This document shows, in pieces, positions 41,514-50,707 of a stretch of 64,000 nt of DNA (position 1 is the first letter of the stretch; every line of letters begins with the position of its first letter). Below the pieces are notes generated by a model. It was not told the origin of the DNA. It worked only from the letters and a program-made list of their open reading frames with translations, and did not search any database. The stretch lies in the NCBI RefSeq assembly GCF_031458075.1, contig NZ_JAVDXT010000006.1, forward strand, positions 1 through 64,000, read 5' to 3'. This DNA is from Rhodoferax_B ferrireducens_A. Its GTDB lineage: Bacteria > Pseudomonadota > Gammaproteobacteria > Burkholderiales > Burkholderiaceae_C. Both the position numbers and the translations under genes were made by a program.

Positions 41514-43094
41514 TCAGGTGGCGGACAGCAGGGTGGGGCGGTGTCCCGCTTGCGGCATGCCGCTCAGCCGGAACGTGGACACCAGTTGGGCCAAGCGGTT
41601 CGCCTGCTCGCCCAGGCTTTCGGCCGCGGCTGCAGATTGCTCGACCAATGCGGCGTTTTGCTGCGTCATCTGGTCCAGGTCAGTGACGGCGGTGTTGACC
41701 TGCGAGATGCCATCGCTTTGGGCCGAGGAAGCAGTGGAAATTTCACCGATCATGTCCGACACGCGGCGCACCGAACTGACGATTTCGGTCATGGTTTTGC
41801 CCGCATCGGCAACCAGTTGCGTGCCCTGATTGACCTTGGTGACCGAGATGTCGATCAGGCTCTTGATCTCTTTGGCGGCGCCGGCAGAGCGCCCGGCCAG
41901 GCTGCGCACTTCGCTCGCCACCACGGCAAACCCGCGGCCTTGCTCGCCGGCCCGGGCCGCCTCTACCGCGGCATTCAGCGCCAGGATATTGGTCTGGAAC
42001 GCAATGCCGTCGATGATGCCGATGATGTCGGATATCTTGCGGGCGCTGACGTTGATCTCCTCCATGGTGCTGACCACATGGGCCACCGCTGCACCGCCGC
42101 GCACCGCCACGGCGGTCGCCGATGCGGCGAGCTGGTTGGCCTGCTGTGCCGAGTCGGCCGATTGCCGTACGGTGCTGGTCAGCTGCTCGGTGGACGAGGC
42201 TGCGTGCTGCAGGTTGGTGGCGGTTTGTTCGGTGCGCAGTGCCAGATCCTTGTTGCCGGTGGCGATCTCTGCGCTGGCCAGGCGAATCGACTCGGAGGAG
42301 TCGAACACCGTGGAGATCGACTGGTTCAGCTGCGCCGCCATGGCGCCCAGCGCGCGCATCAGGTCGCCTACTTCGTCGGTACGCGCACTGGATGCGTCGA
42401 CCCGCAGATCGCCGCCCGCCACGCCATGCGCGACCTCCACCGCGCGGGCCAGTTCTTTCACCAGCTTGCGCTGCACCAGCCAGGACAGCCCGACCGCGAT
42501 GCCTGCGACCAGCAGGCTCAGCGCACCAAGCCCGATGTTGGTGCGCTGCGAACGCTGCTGTGAAGCCTCTATGGCGGTGTGCGACCGGGCTTCGCTGCGT
42601 TCCACAATACCGGACAGGGTTTTGTTGAGGTTGGAAAACGTGGCATCGGCGTTCTGCATGGCCGCAATACCCGTATTGGGGTCCATCGACGCGAGGTCGA
42701 TGGCGGCGTCTGTCTGCTTGCCGTAACTGGCGATCTGCTTGCCCAGGTCGGCGACCGCAGCCTGCAATTCGGGATTGCTGCTTTCGGTGCCGGCGAGGGT
42801 GGCCGCCACCCGCTTGATGCCATCGAGCTGGGCCGCCAGATCGGTGCGGAACGCCTTGGTCTTGGCGTCGTCCATGGAGCCGATCAGCGTCATGGTCTTG
42901 TAAACACTGGAATGCACCTGTCCCAGCTGTAGCTGGACCTGGGCGATGGTTTTGAAGTCCTCCAGACTGGACGCCGAACTCGCGAGCCCCTTGCTGGTCT
43001 CCTGGCCCATCAGTTGCGAATTGATCTGCCCGGCAAACAGTACCACCACGGCGGTTAACAAAGGCGCGGCCAGTAGTTTCAGACCTAGTTTCAT
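41514..43094 (-). CDS. Methyl-accepting chemotaxis protein
   Basis: A 526-residue chemoreceptor: membrane segment about 7-25, a helical periplasmic domain of about 150 residues, a second membrane segment (about 190-212), HAMP, then a signalling domain with IDGIAFQTNILALNAAVEAA. The start MKLGLKLLAA at 43094 has AGGAGC upstream (GCTCCTATG on the coding strand is the start region). It lies 89 bp behind a free Cache protein, suggesting a two-part sensor. Confidence 0.9.
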   Translation of the reverse strand: MKLGLKLLAAPLLTAVVVLFAGQINSQLMGQETSKGLASSASSLEDFKTIAQVQLQLGQVHSSVYKTMTLIGSMDDAKTKAFRTDLAAQLDGIKRVAATLAGTESSNPELQAAVADLGKQIASYGKQTDAAIDLASMDPNTGIAAMQNADATFSNLNKTLSGIVERSEARSHTAIEASQQRSQRTNIGLGALSLLVAGIAVGLSWLVQRKLVKELARAVEVAHGVAGGDLRVDASSARTDEVGDLMRALGAMAAQLNQSISTVFDSSESIRLASAEIATGNKDLALRTEQTATNLQHAASSTEQLTSTVRQSADSAQQANQLAASATAVAVRGGAAVAHVVSTMEEINVSARKISDIIGIIDGIAFQTNILALNAAVEAARAGEQGRGFAVVASEVRSLAGRSAGAAKEIKSLIDISVTKVNQGTQLVADAGKTMTEIVSSVRRVSDMIGEISTASSAQSDGISQVNTAVTDLDQMTQQNAALVEQSAAAAESLGEQANRLAQLVSTFRLSGMPQAGHRPTLLSAT

Positions 43095-43183
43095 AGGAGC
43101 TTCCTCAGCGTGACCGCGCAACGGCGGATGGTGGGTCCAGCCAGAGCAGCTGGTACCTCAGGGCCTGGAGTGGCTCTTGGCGC

Positions 43184-43645
43184 TTATTTGTAGATACCGC
43201 CGCACACCACGGCATCGTCGAGCTTTTCGCAGTACATGCTTTTGGGGGCGATCTTCTTGGTTGTGGGGTCGGTGAACTTGTAGTCCTGCCAGAACGTGCC
43301 CTTGCTCTTGGCCAGTTCCATGCGCTCCTTGACGAACTCCTTGCCGTCCACATCCTTCAGGTCGATCAGGTTCTTGCCAACCATTTTTTCATTCGCGCCA
43401 TGGGCGCGCACCGTGCCGTCCAGCGCATAGATCACCAGGTAGAGGTCGCGGTCAACGAACTGGCCCGCCTTGTTGCTGATCTCGGCTGCGCCTTTGTCCT
43501 TGCCGTTGGCTTTGATGAAGGCCACCCCTTTCTTGACCATGGCCGTGGCTTCTGCTGCCGTGGCCTTGTCCTGGGCGTGGGCCAGCTGCATGAAGGGAAC
43601 TGCCAGTACGCAGGCTAAAGATGCGATGAGAATAGACGGCTTCAT
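43184..43645 (-). CDS. Periplasmic single-Cache-domain protein
   Basis: A 153-residue exported protein: signal peptide about 1-24 (ending LAHA), then a single Cache domain with LYLVIYALDGTVRAHGANEK, VGKNLIDLKDVDGKEFVKER and FTDPTTKKIAPKS. Cache domains bind small ligands and are usually fused to receptors; here it stands alone. Two cysteines near the C-terminus (YCEKLDDAVVCGG) may form a disulfide. It precedes a chemoreceptor gene and probably passes ligand to it, which is inference. Confidence 0.82.
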   Translation of the reverse strand: MKPSILIASLACVLAVPFMQLAHAQDKATAAEATAMVKKGVAFIKANGKDKGAAEISNKAGQFVDRDLYLVIYALDGTVRAHGANEKMVGKNLIDLKDVDGKEFVKERMELAKSKGTFWQDYKFTDPTTKKIAPKSMYCEKLDDAVVCGGIYK

Positions 43646-43780
43646 GTGATCTCCTCTGGTTGTCTGTGAATGTGTATCACGTCAAGGTTCCTAAGCCAGT
43701 ATCAACCCATTTTGCCCAGTGGGGGCTCCAGATTTTCCCCTTTTGTGTGGATGTGCGGTTGACGCCACACCACGGGGGGC

Positions 43781-45253
43781 TTACTGGGGATAGGGCGAGG
43801 GCGGTGGATGCCGGAAGGTGCCCGCCGTCAGCGGGAACGCCGGCAACGGCAGGCTCAGGCGCACGCACAGGCCGTGCGGCTGCACATTCAGCGCCGCGGC
43901 TGTGCCGCCGTGGCGCAGCGCAATCTCGGCCACGATGGACAGGCCCAGGCCGCAGCCGCCGGGTATCTCGCTGGCGCGCCAGAAGCGCTCGAATACCCGG
44001 GACACATCCGCGTCCGGCAAGCCTGGGCCGTTGTCCTCCACCTCGACCACGGCCTGGTCTTGCTGGCGCTGCACCCGCAGGGTGACGGTAGCGCCGCGGC
44101 CCGCATAGTGCAGGGCGTTGTCGATCAGATTGCTCAGGGCTTCGCGCAACAGCAGTTTTTCGCCCTGGGTGACCAGGCTGTCCTCGCCCTCAAAGCCCAG
44201 GTCGATGCCGGCGGCGATGGCGCGCGGTGTCCATTCGCGGGCCACTTCGCGCGCCAGCGCCGCCATGTCCAGCGGCTGCTGCTGGATGTCGGCCTCGGTA
44301 CGGGCCAGCGACAGCAGCTGGTGCACCAGATGGGCACTGCGCAGCGCGCCGGCATGCACCTTGGCGAGCCGATCTTGCAGCGCCTGCGGGTCGCGCTCCG
44401 TCAGGGCCAGCTCGGTCTGGCTGATCAGCCCGGCCAGCGGGGTGCGCAGCTGGTGGGCCGCGTCGTTGATGAAGCGCTTTTCCTGGCCCAGGCTGCGGCG
44501 CACCGCGGCCAGCATCTGGTTCACGGCTGCGGCCAGGGAATGCACCTCTTGCGGCGCCTGGGTCAGCTCGATGGGCGACAAGGTGGTGAAGCTGCGCTGG
44601 GTGCGGTCGCCCAGCAGGGCTTCGAGCCGCTTCAACGGCTGCAGGCCGCGGCCGATGCCGATGTAGACCACGCTGCCAATCAGCGCACCCAGCAGCACCA
44701 GCGGCACCAGCATGTCGGCCACCAGTTCGCGGGCGATGCGCTGCTGCACGGCCAGGCTTTTGGCCACCTGCACGCGCAGCCGCTGCGGTGCGTCGGCATC
44801 GCCGTAATTGACTTCCAGCAAGGCCACGCGCACCGGCTTTTTGTCCAGCAAGGCCTCGTAGATCAGCGGCTCGCCGGCCTGCACCGGGATGTCCAGCAGC
44901 GGGTCGGGCAGCTTGCTGTTGCCCAGCACAAACTGGCCGGGTGGCGACGACACCATGTAGCTGACGCGGTCGGTCGGGTCCTGCTCGATGATGTCCTGCG
45001 CAGCACGCGGAAAGTCCACCAGCAGGCCCGAGCCCATGGGCTTGACCTGGCGCGCCAGCGATCGCACCGACTGGGTCAGCGACTGGTCGATGCCTTTTTC
45101 TGCATAGTTGAGGGCGATGCGGTAGGCCAGCAGGCCGCCGACCAGCCACAGCAGCAATTGCGGTAGCAGCAGCCAGAGCAGCAGCTGGCGCTTCAGCGAG
45201 AGGCCGGGGGCTTTGTCTTTCTGCAGGCCGGGCGGTAGCCCCAGCAGCGTCAT
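43781..45253 (-). CDS. Two-component sensor histidine kinase (TctE/QseC-like)
   Basis: A 490-residue membrane kinase: membrane helix about 22-45, periplasmic sensor of about 135 residues, second helix (about 182-200), HAMP-like linker, dimerisation domain with phospho-accepting H267 in FINDAAHQLRTPL, and an ATPase domain with N (SNLIDNALHYA), DNGPGLP and GLGLSIV boxes. Its start overlaps the response-regulator gene by 4 bp. Sensors of this group often detect carboxylates or metals; no transporter target lies adjacent. Confidence 0.9.
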   Translation of the reverse strand: MTLLGLPPGLQKDKAPGLSLKRQLLLWLLLPQLLLWLVGGLLAYRIALNYAEKGIDQSLTQSVRSLARQVKPMGSGLLVDFPRAAQDIIEQDPTDRVSYMVSSPPGQFVLGNSKLPDPLLDIPVQAGEPLIYEALLDKKPVRVALLEVNYGDADAPQRLRVQVAKSLAVQQRIARELVADMLVPLVLLGALIGSVVYIGIGRGLQPLKRLEALLGDRTQRSFTTLSPIELTQAPQEVHSLAAAVNQMLAAVRRSLGQEKRFINDAAHQLRTPLAGLISQTELALTERDPQALQDRLAKVHAGALRSAHLVHQLLSLARTEADIQQQPLDMAALAREVAREWTPRAIAAGIDLGFEGEDSLVTQGEKLLLREALSNLIDNALHYAGRGATVTLRVQRQQDQAVVEVEDNGPGLPDADVSRVFERFWRASEIPGGCGLGLSIVAEIALRHGGTAAALNVQPHGLCVRLSLPLPAFPLTAGTFRHPPPSPYPQ

Positions 45254-45951
45254 GGCGTGGCGGTTTCCAGCATGTAGCCGAGGCCGCGCACATTGCGGAT
45301 GCTCAGGCCCGAATCGGCCAGTTTGCGGCGCAGCCGGTGCACATAGACCTCCAGCGCGTTGGAGCCGGTGTTGGTGGTGTCGCTGGGGTCGTTCGGGTCG
45401 GCCTTCCAGGCCGACAGCACGTCTTCACGGCCGACCACCTGGCCGGCGTTGGCCACCAGCAGCGACAGCAGCGCCCATTCGCGCTGGGTCAGCTCCAGCG
45501 GCTCGTCGCCCAGCCAGGCCAGCGGCTGGGTGGCGTCCAGCCGGAGCCGGCCAGCCGGCAGCTCCAGCGAGCCGCCGAATGCGGGCAGGCGCGATCTGCG
45601 CAGCATGGAACCGAGCCGTGCTTCCAGCTCGGCCATATTGAAGGGCTTGGTCAGGTAGTCGTCGGCACCGGCGTTCAGGCCTTCGACCCGGTCTTCCACG
45701 CCGTCGCGCGCCGTCAGTATCAACACCGGCAAGGCCAGCAGGCGCTTGCGTATCCAGCGCAGCAGCTGCATGCCGTCGAGCAGAGGCAGGCCCAGGTCGA
45801 GCACCACGCCGTCGAAGCGGGTGGATTCCAGCAGCTCCTGGGCCAGCGCGCCATTGGCGGCCGTGGTCACCTGGTGCCCGGCCTGGCCCAATTGGGCCGC
45901 CAGGCCGTCGCGCAGCAAATCGTCGTCTTCCACAATCAGTAAATGGGCCAT
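45250..45951 (-). CDS. OmpR-family response regulator
   Basis: A 233-residue regulator. Receiver domain with acidic pair D9/D10 (VEDDD), phosphorylated D52 in VVLDLGLP, and the conserved lysine in DDYLTKPF; C-terminal winged-helix DNA-binding domain with LEVYVHRLRRKL. Cognate of the kinase it overlaps by 4 bp. TctD/QseB-like. Confidence 0.92.
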   Translation of the reverse strand: MAHLLIVEDDDLLRDGLAAQLGQAGHQVTTAANGALAQELLESTRFDGVVLDLGLPLLDGMQLLRWIRKRLLALPVLILTARDGVEDRVEGLNAGADDYLTKPFNMAELEARLGSMLRRSRLPAFGGSLELPAGRLRLDATQPLAWLGDEPLELTQREWALLSLLVANAGQVVGREDVLSAWKADPNDPSDTTNTGSNALEVYVHRLRRKLADSGLSIRNVRGLGYMLETATP

Positions 45952-46039
45952 GGGCAGAGCATAGCAAGCCGCGGTTTACTATTGACCTCTCGGTCACCCT
46001 TAGCCAGGGTATACCGTCCCGCGTTCTGGCGCAAAGGCA

Positions 46040-46102
46040 CTACATAAATGCTAGCTGCCCGCGCTTATTTAATCTGCGCTAGAGCCTGATTTGATGCATA
46101 AG
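46040..46102. repeat. Family A repeat copy 7
   Basis: CTACATAAATGCTAGCTGCC ... GCGCTTATTTAATCTGCGC ... TAGAGCCTGATTTGATGCATAA, with short arms CTAGC (46051-46055) and GCTAG (46078-46082). It lies 41 bp before the HAD gene start. Confidence 0.6.
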
Positions 46103-46143
46103 TCTGGTTTTGGCCCTCCCAACCTCTTGAGAAGCGAGATCGC

Positions 46144-46806
46144 ATGAAATTTGATGCCGTATTGTTTGACTGTGATGGTGTGCTGGTGGATTCGGAGCCG
46201 CTGACCAACGGCGTGCTGCGCGACATGCTGGCCGAGCGCGGCTGGGAGTTGTCGGCGGCCGAGTGCATGCGCTTCTTCGTCGGCAAGGCGGTCATGGACG
46301 AAGTGGCCAGCATCGAAAAGCACACCGGCCAGCCCGTCACCGAGGCCTGGATGAGCGAGTTCCGCAGCCGGCGCAACCAGGCGCTGCAAGACCAGCTGCT
46401 GCCCATCCCCAATATCCACGCTGCCGTGCAGGCCATCCACACGGCCTATGCGGGCGGCATTGCCTGCGCCTCCGGGGCCGACCGGATCAAGGTCGAGCTG
46501 CAGCTGCGCAAGGTCGGGCTGATCGAATACTTCGACGGCCGCGTCTTCAGCGGCCACGAAATGCCGCGCTCCAAGCCTTGGCCGGACGTCTATCTGGCGG
46601 CCGCCGCGGCGCTGCAGGCGAATCCGCAGCGCTGCGCGGTGGTCGAAGACACGGTGACCGGCGTGCGTGCCGGGGTGGCGGCCGGCGCCACGGTGTTCGG
46701 CTATGCGCCCGCCACGTCCGGCCATGTAGATGCGCAGACCCTGCGCGAGGCCGGCGCCTCGGCCACGTTTACGGATATGGAGCACCTGGCCGCGCTGCTG
46801 GTGTGA
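46144..46806 (+). CDS. HAD-superfamily phosphatase (phosphoglycolate/beta-phosphoglucomutase-like)
   Basis: A 220-residue haloacid-dehalogenase family hydrolase. The nucleophile motif DCDGV gives D9 and D11; motif II serine is near GIACASGADR, and the lysine motif and acidic loop appear as SKPWPDVYL and VVEDTVTGVRAG. The alpha-helical cap is of the phosphoglycolate phosphatase or PGMB type. Likely dephosphorylates a sugar phosphate. Single gene. Confidence 0.85.
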   Translation: MKFDAVLFDCDGVLVDSEPLTNGVLRDMLAERGWELSAAECMRFFVGKAVMDEVASIEKHTGQPVTEAWMSEFRSRRNQALQDQLLPIPNIHAAVQAIHTAYAGGIACASGADRIKVELQLRKVGLIEYFDGRVFSGHEMPRSKPWPDVYLAAAAALQANPQRCAVVEDTVTGVRAGVAAGATVFGYAPATSGHVDAQTLREAGASATFTDMEHLAALLV

Positions 46807-46856
46807 AGCGCGGAATCCAGTCCTGCAGGGCGGCTGGATTTGTCATAGTTTCTATT

Positions 46857-46878
46857 AATTGATTAGGTTTTATCAATT
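46857..46878. promoter_or_regulatory. AT-rich inverted repeat upstream of rubrerythrin
   Basis: AATTGAT-N8-ATCAATT lies 67 bp before the rubrerythrin ATG in a strongly AT-rich pocket. It is a candidate operator. A peroxide regulator such as OxyR would fit the gene's job, but the match to the OxyR pattern is loose. Confidence 0.4.
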
Positions 46879-46945
46879 GTTCATATTTATCGATCGGACG
46901 TAAGATTGCCCTGTTCACAACGACTACACCCTACAGGAGCCCACG

Positions 46946-47440
<495 letters not shown>

Positions 47441-47450
47441 TTACTACGCT

Positions 47451-47513
47451 TTTCATAGCTGCTAGCGCAGGTTTTATATGCGCTAGAGGCACTTTTTATA
47501 TAAAACAGAGAAC
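47451..47513. repeat. Family A repeat copy 8
   Basis: Stem CTAGCGCA (47462-47469) and TGCGCTAG (47479-47486) with flanking TTTCATAGCTG and GGCACTTTTTATATAAAA. It lies between the rubrerythrin and rubredoxin genes and may cause partial termination. Confidence 0.65.
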
Positions 47514-47519
47514 CTCATC

Positions 47520-47684
47520 ATGAAAACCTATGTCTGTATCGTTTGCGGCTTTTTGTACGACGAAGCCACGGGCCGCCCGGAAGACGGCATCGCCCCCGGC
47601 ACCCTGTGGGCCGACGTGCCCGCCAGCTGGGAATGCCCGGAATGCGGCGTCGCCAAGGCGGACTTCGAAGCCGTAGAAATCTAA
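47520..47684 (+). CDS. Rubredoxin
   Basis: A 54-residue one-iron electron carrier: C6 and C9 in CIVC and C39 and C42 in CPEC coordinate the iron, with the family's YDEATG, GIAPGT and aromatic W30/W37 residues around. It shuttles electrons from the reductase at 47715 to the rubrerythrin at 46946. It is short and easily missed by length-based gene calling. Confidence 0.95.
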   Translation: MKTYVCIVCGFLYDEATGRPEDGIAPGTLWADVPASWECPECGVAKADFEAVEI

Positions 47685-47714
47685 ACTCGGCTACCTTCTA
47701 CTTCCACTTTCCTG

Positions 47715-48914
47715 ATGACCCACCCGCTTCTTATCATTGGCGCCGGCCTGGCTGGCTGGCAGACGGTGCGCGAGTTCCGCAAGCTCGACGCCGACACGCC
47801 CATCACCCTGGTCACAGCCGACGCCGGCGACTTCTACGCCAAGCCCACGCTGTCCAACGCCTTTGGCCAGAAGCGCGGCCCGGCGCAGCTGGTGACCACC
47901 CCGGCGGCCACGATTGCCCAAACGCTGAACGTCACCTTGCTGTCGCACACCCGGGTCACGGCCATCGACAGCGTCGCCAAAACTGTGCAGACCAGCGCCG
48001 GCGTGTTGGCCTACCGCGACCTGGTGCTGGCCACCGGCGCCCAGCCTATCCGCGTGCCGCTGGCCGGCGATGCGGCCGAGCAGGCGCTGTCGGTCAATTC
48101 TTTGGATGACTTCGGCGTGTTCCACCAGCGCCTGACCGCGCTGGGCGAGGGCGCTCCGAATGTTCGTATTGCCATCATGGGCGCGGGCCTGATCGGCTGT
48201 GAATTCGCCAACGACCTGGCGGGCGCGGGTTACGCGGTGACGGTGATCGATCCGGCTGACCGCCCCTTGGCGGCCCTGCTGCCGCCCACGGCCAGCGTCC
48301 AGCTGCAGGAAGCCCTGGCCGGCCTGTCGGTGCACTGGCATCTGGGCGCGACGGTGCAGGCGGTGAACCGCCAGGCCGATGCGCTGGTGCTGACCCTGTC
48401 GAACGGGCAGACGCTGGTGGCCGACATCCTGCTCAGCGCCATCGGCCTGCGCGCCGACACCAGCCTGGCCCAGGCCGCGGGCATCGCCTGCGAGCGCGGC
48501 ATCGTGGTGGACCGCCAGCTGCAGACCAGTGCGCCCCACGTCTGGGCCCTCGGCGACAGCGCGCAGTACGCCAGTGCTGCCAGCCCCGGCGCGCCCACTG
48601 GCCGCACCCTGCCGTACGTCATGCCTATCATGGCGGCGGCCAAGGTGCTGGCCGCCAGCCTGCACGGCACGCCGGCCAGCCTGGAGTTCGCCGCCATGCC
48701 GGTAGCCATCAAGACCCCGGCCCTGCCCATCGTGGCCCATCCGCCCGCCCCCGGCCAGCTGGGCCAGTGGGTCGAACAGGTGCTGGGCGAATGGTGGTTT
48801 GCCTCGGAGGATCTGCCCGAGCGCGCCCACGGCTTTGTGCTGACCGGCCCGCATACCAGCAAGCGCATGGCGCTGGTGAAGCAGATGACGGCCGTGGCCA
48901 CGACAACGACCTAG
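47715..48914 (+). CDS. Rubredoxin-NAD(P) reductase, FAD-dependent
   Basis: A 399-residue pyridine-nucleotide disulfide-type flavoprotein without the redox disulfide. FAD-binding GAGLAGWQ (about 9-16), NAD-binding GAGLIGCEFAN, and the ALGDSAQY FAD motif are visible. The family passes electrons from NAD(P)H to rubredoxin. It lies 30 bp after rubredoxin, completing a peroxide-reduction chain with rubrerythrin. An alkane hydroxylase partner is possible for such reductases but none is nearby. Confidence 0.88.
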   Translation: MTHPLLIIGAGLAGWQTVREFRKLDADTPITLVTADAGDFYAKPTLSNAFGQKRGPAQLVTTPAATIAQTLNVTLLSHTRVTAIDSVAKTVQTSAGVLAYRDLVLATGAQPIRVPLAGDAAEQALSVNSLDDFGVFHQRLTALGEGAPNVRIAIMGAGLIGCEFANDLAGAGYAVTVIDPADRPLAALLPPTASVQLQEALAGLSVHWHLGATVQAVNRQADALVLTLSNGQTLVADILLSAIGLRADTSLAQAAGIACERGIVVDRQLQTSAPHVWALGDSAQYASAASPGAPTGRTLPYVMPIMAAAKVLAASLHGTPASLEFAAMPVAIKTPALPIVAHPPAPGQLGQWVEQVLGEWWFASEDLPERAHGFVLTGPHTSKRMALVKQMTAVATTTT

Positions 48915-48952
48915 GGTTTACCGGCGCTAGCCGCTCCCCGCCGCCACGGCTA

Positions 48953-48980
48953 TGATTGACGTTGACGTAAACGTCAATCA
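48953..48980. promoter_or_regulatory. LiuR-type palindromic operator upstream of liuB
   Basis: A 28-bp palindrome with two mismatched pairs, core TTGACGTTGACGTAAACGTC then AA, ends 24 bp before the liuB ATG. It matches the MerR-family LiuR motif (TTGACGTTTACGTAAAC-like) that controls branched-chain amino-acid degradation in proteobacteria. No liuR gene is in the window. Confidence 0.65.
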
Positions 48981-49004
48981 TCTTTGGCGTCTTGGAGGAT
49001 CTGC

Positions 49005-50627
49005 ATGCCGGTACTGGAGTCCCAACTTTCCCCGCGCTCGGCCGCGTTCCAGGCCAACGCCGCCGCCATGCGCGCGCTGGTGGCCGACCTGCAGGCCAAG
49101 CTGGCGGCCGCGGCCCTGGGTGGCGGACCGGCGGCGCGGGCCAAGCACAGCGGCCGCAACAAGCTGCTGCCGCGCGAGCGGGTCAACCTGCTGCTGGACC
49201 CGGGCACGCCTTTCCTCGAACTCTCGCCGCTGGCCGCGCTAGGCCTGTACCCGGACCGCGACGGTACCGACAGCGCGCCCTGCGCCGGGCTGGTCACCGG
49301 CATAGGCCGCATCAGCGGCGTGGACTGCATGGTGGTGTGCAACGACGCCACCGTCAAAGGCGGCACCTATTTCCCGCTGACCGTCAAAAAGCATTTGCGC
49401 GCCCAAGAGGTGGCCCAGCAGAACCGGCTACCCTGCATCTACCTGGTGGATTCGGGCGGCGCGCATCTGCCGAGCCAGGACGAAGTGTTTCCCGACCGCG
49501 ACCACTTCGGCCGCATCTTCTTCAACCAGGCCACCATGAGCGCGCAGGGCATTGCGCAGATCGCCGTGGTCATGGGCAGCTGCACCGCCGGCGGCGCCTA
49601 CGTGCCGGCGATGAGCGATGAATCCATCATCGTGCAAGGCCAGGGCACCATCTATCTGGCCGGGCCGCCGCTGGTCAAGGCCGCTACCGGCGAAGTGGTC
49701 AGCGCCGAAGACCTGGGCGGCGGCGATGTGCACACCCGGCTGTCCGGCGTGGCCGACCACCTGGCGCAGAACGATATGCATGCGCTGGCGCTGGCCCGTG
49801 CGGCTGTCAAGAATTTGCATAAAAACAAGGCTGCAGCGCAGGTGGAATCTGCGCCAGCAGCTCCTAAATATGCAGCAGAGGAACTGCACGGCGTGGTACC
49901 GACCGACAGCCGCAAGCCCTTCGATGTGCGCGAGATCATTGCCCGCATCGTCGACGGCAGCGAATTCGATGAATTCAAGGCGCGCTACGGCACCACCCTG
50001 GTCTGCGGCTTTGCGGCCATCGAAGGCATGGCGGTGGGCATCATTGCCAACAACGGCATCCTGTTCAGCGAGTCGGCGCTCAAGGCCACGCACTTCATCG
50101 AACTCTGCTGCCAGCGCAAGATCCCGCTGGTGTTCCTGCAGAACATCACCGGCTTCATGGTGGGCCGCAAGGTGGAGAACGAAGGCATCGCCCGCCACGG
50201 CGCCAAGATGGTGATGGCCGTGGCCAACGCCCAGGTGCCCAAGTTCACCGTCATCATCGGCGGCAGCTTTGGCGCTGGCAACTACGGCATGTGCGGCCGC
50301 GCCTTCAGCCCGCGCTTCCTGTGGATGTGGCCGAACGCGCGCATCAGCGTGATGGGCGGCGAGCAGGCCGCCGGCGTGCTGGCCACCGTCAAGCGCGATG
50401 CCATCGAAGCCCAGGCCGGCGCCTGGAGCGCTGAGGACGAATCTGCCTTCAAGGCCCCGATCCGCCAGCAGTACGAAACCCAGGGCCACCCCTACTACGC
50501 CACCGCCCGCCTGTGGGACGATGGTGTGATCGACCCGGCCGACACCCGCCGCGTGCTGGCCCTAGGCCTGAGTGCGGCCCGTAATGCGCCGATTCCGGAT
50601 ACGCAGTTCGGCATCTTCCGCATGTGA
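49005..50627 (+). CDS. liuB: Methylcrotonyl-CoA carboxylase carboxyltransferase (beta) subunit
   Basis: A 540-residue carboxyltransferase of the leucine pathway: with the biotin subunit LiuD it converts 3-methylcrotonyl-CoA to 3-methylglutaconyl-CoA. Two crotonase-like halves carry acyl-CoA and biotin-binding loops (GGGDVHTRLSGVADHLA; GGSFGAGNYGMCGRAFSPRF). The ATG at 49005 with GGAGG at 48994-48998 is chosen over an upstream ATG. Residues about 271-289 (HKNKAAAQVESAPAAPKYA) at the junction of the halves come from a degenerate family A repeat. Confidence 0.92.
   Translation: MPVLESQLSPRSAAFQANAAAMRALVADLQAKLAAAALGGGPAARAKHSGRNKLLPRERVNLLLDPGTPFLELSPLAALGLYPDRDGTDSAPCAGLVTGIGRISGVDCMVVCNDATVKGGTYFPLTVKKHLRAQEVAQQNRLPCIYLVDSGGAHLPSQDEVFPDRDHFGRIFFNQATMSAQGIAQIAVVMGSCTAGGAYVPAMSDESIIVQGQGTIYLAGPPLVKAATGEVVSAEDLGGGDVHTRLSGVADHLAQNDMHALALARAAVKNLHKNKAAAQVESAPAAPKYAAEELHGVVPTDSRKPFDVREIIARIVDGSEFDEFKARYGTTLVCGFAAIEGMAVGIIANNGILFSESALKATHFIELCCQRKIPLVFLQNITGFMVGRKVENEGIARHGAKMVMAVANAQVPKFTVIIGGSFGAGNYGMCGRAFSPRFLWMWPNARISVMGGEQAAGVLATVKRDAIEAQAGAWSAEDESAFKAPIRQQYETQGHPYYATARLWDDGVIDPADTRRVLALGLSAARNAPIPDTQFGIFRM
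49814..49871. repeat. Degenerate family A repeat, copy 9, in frame in liuB
   Basis: Read on the minus strand: TTTAGGAGCTGCTGGCGCAG ... TGCGCTGCAGCCTTGTTTTT, the same block order as intergenic copies. It adds a hydrophilic Ala/Lys-rich linker between the two carboxyltransferase halves. Confidence 0.5.
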
Positions 50628-50707
50628 TGGTCGGCCGGTGGCGCGCCATGGATCGGTTACAAATGGCGGCCCGCTATTCTCCAAATAACAGTATCTGAAG
50701 GAAACCC

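Noticed and set aside
46850..46890. A canonical OxyR site before rubrerythrin
   Set aside because: The region has ATAG and CTAT-like words but not at the 10-bp spacing the OxyR pattern requires; only the inverted repeat is reported.
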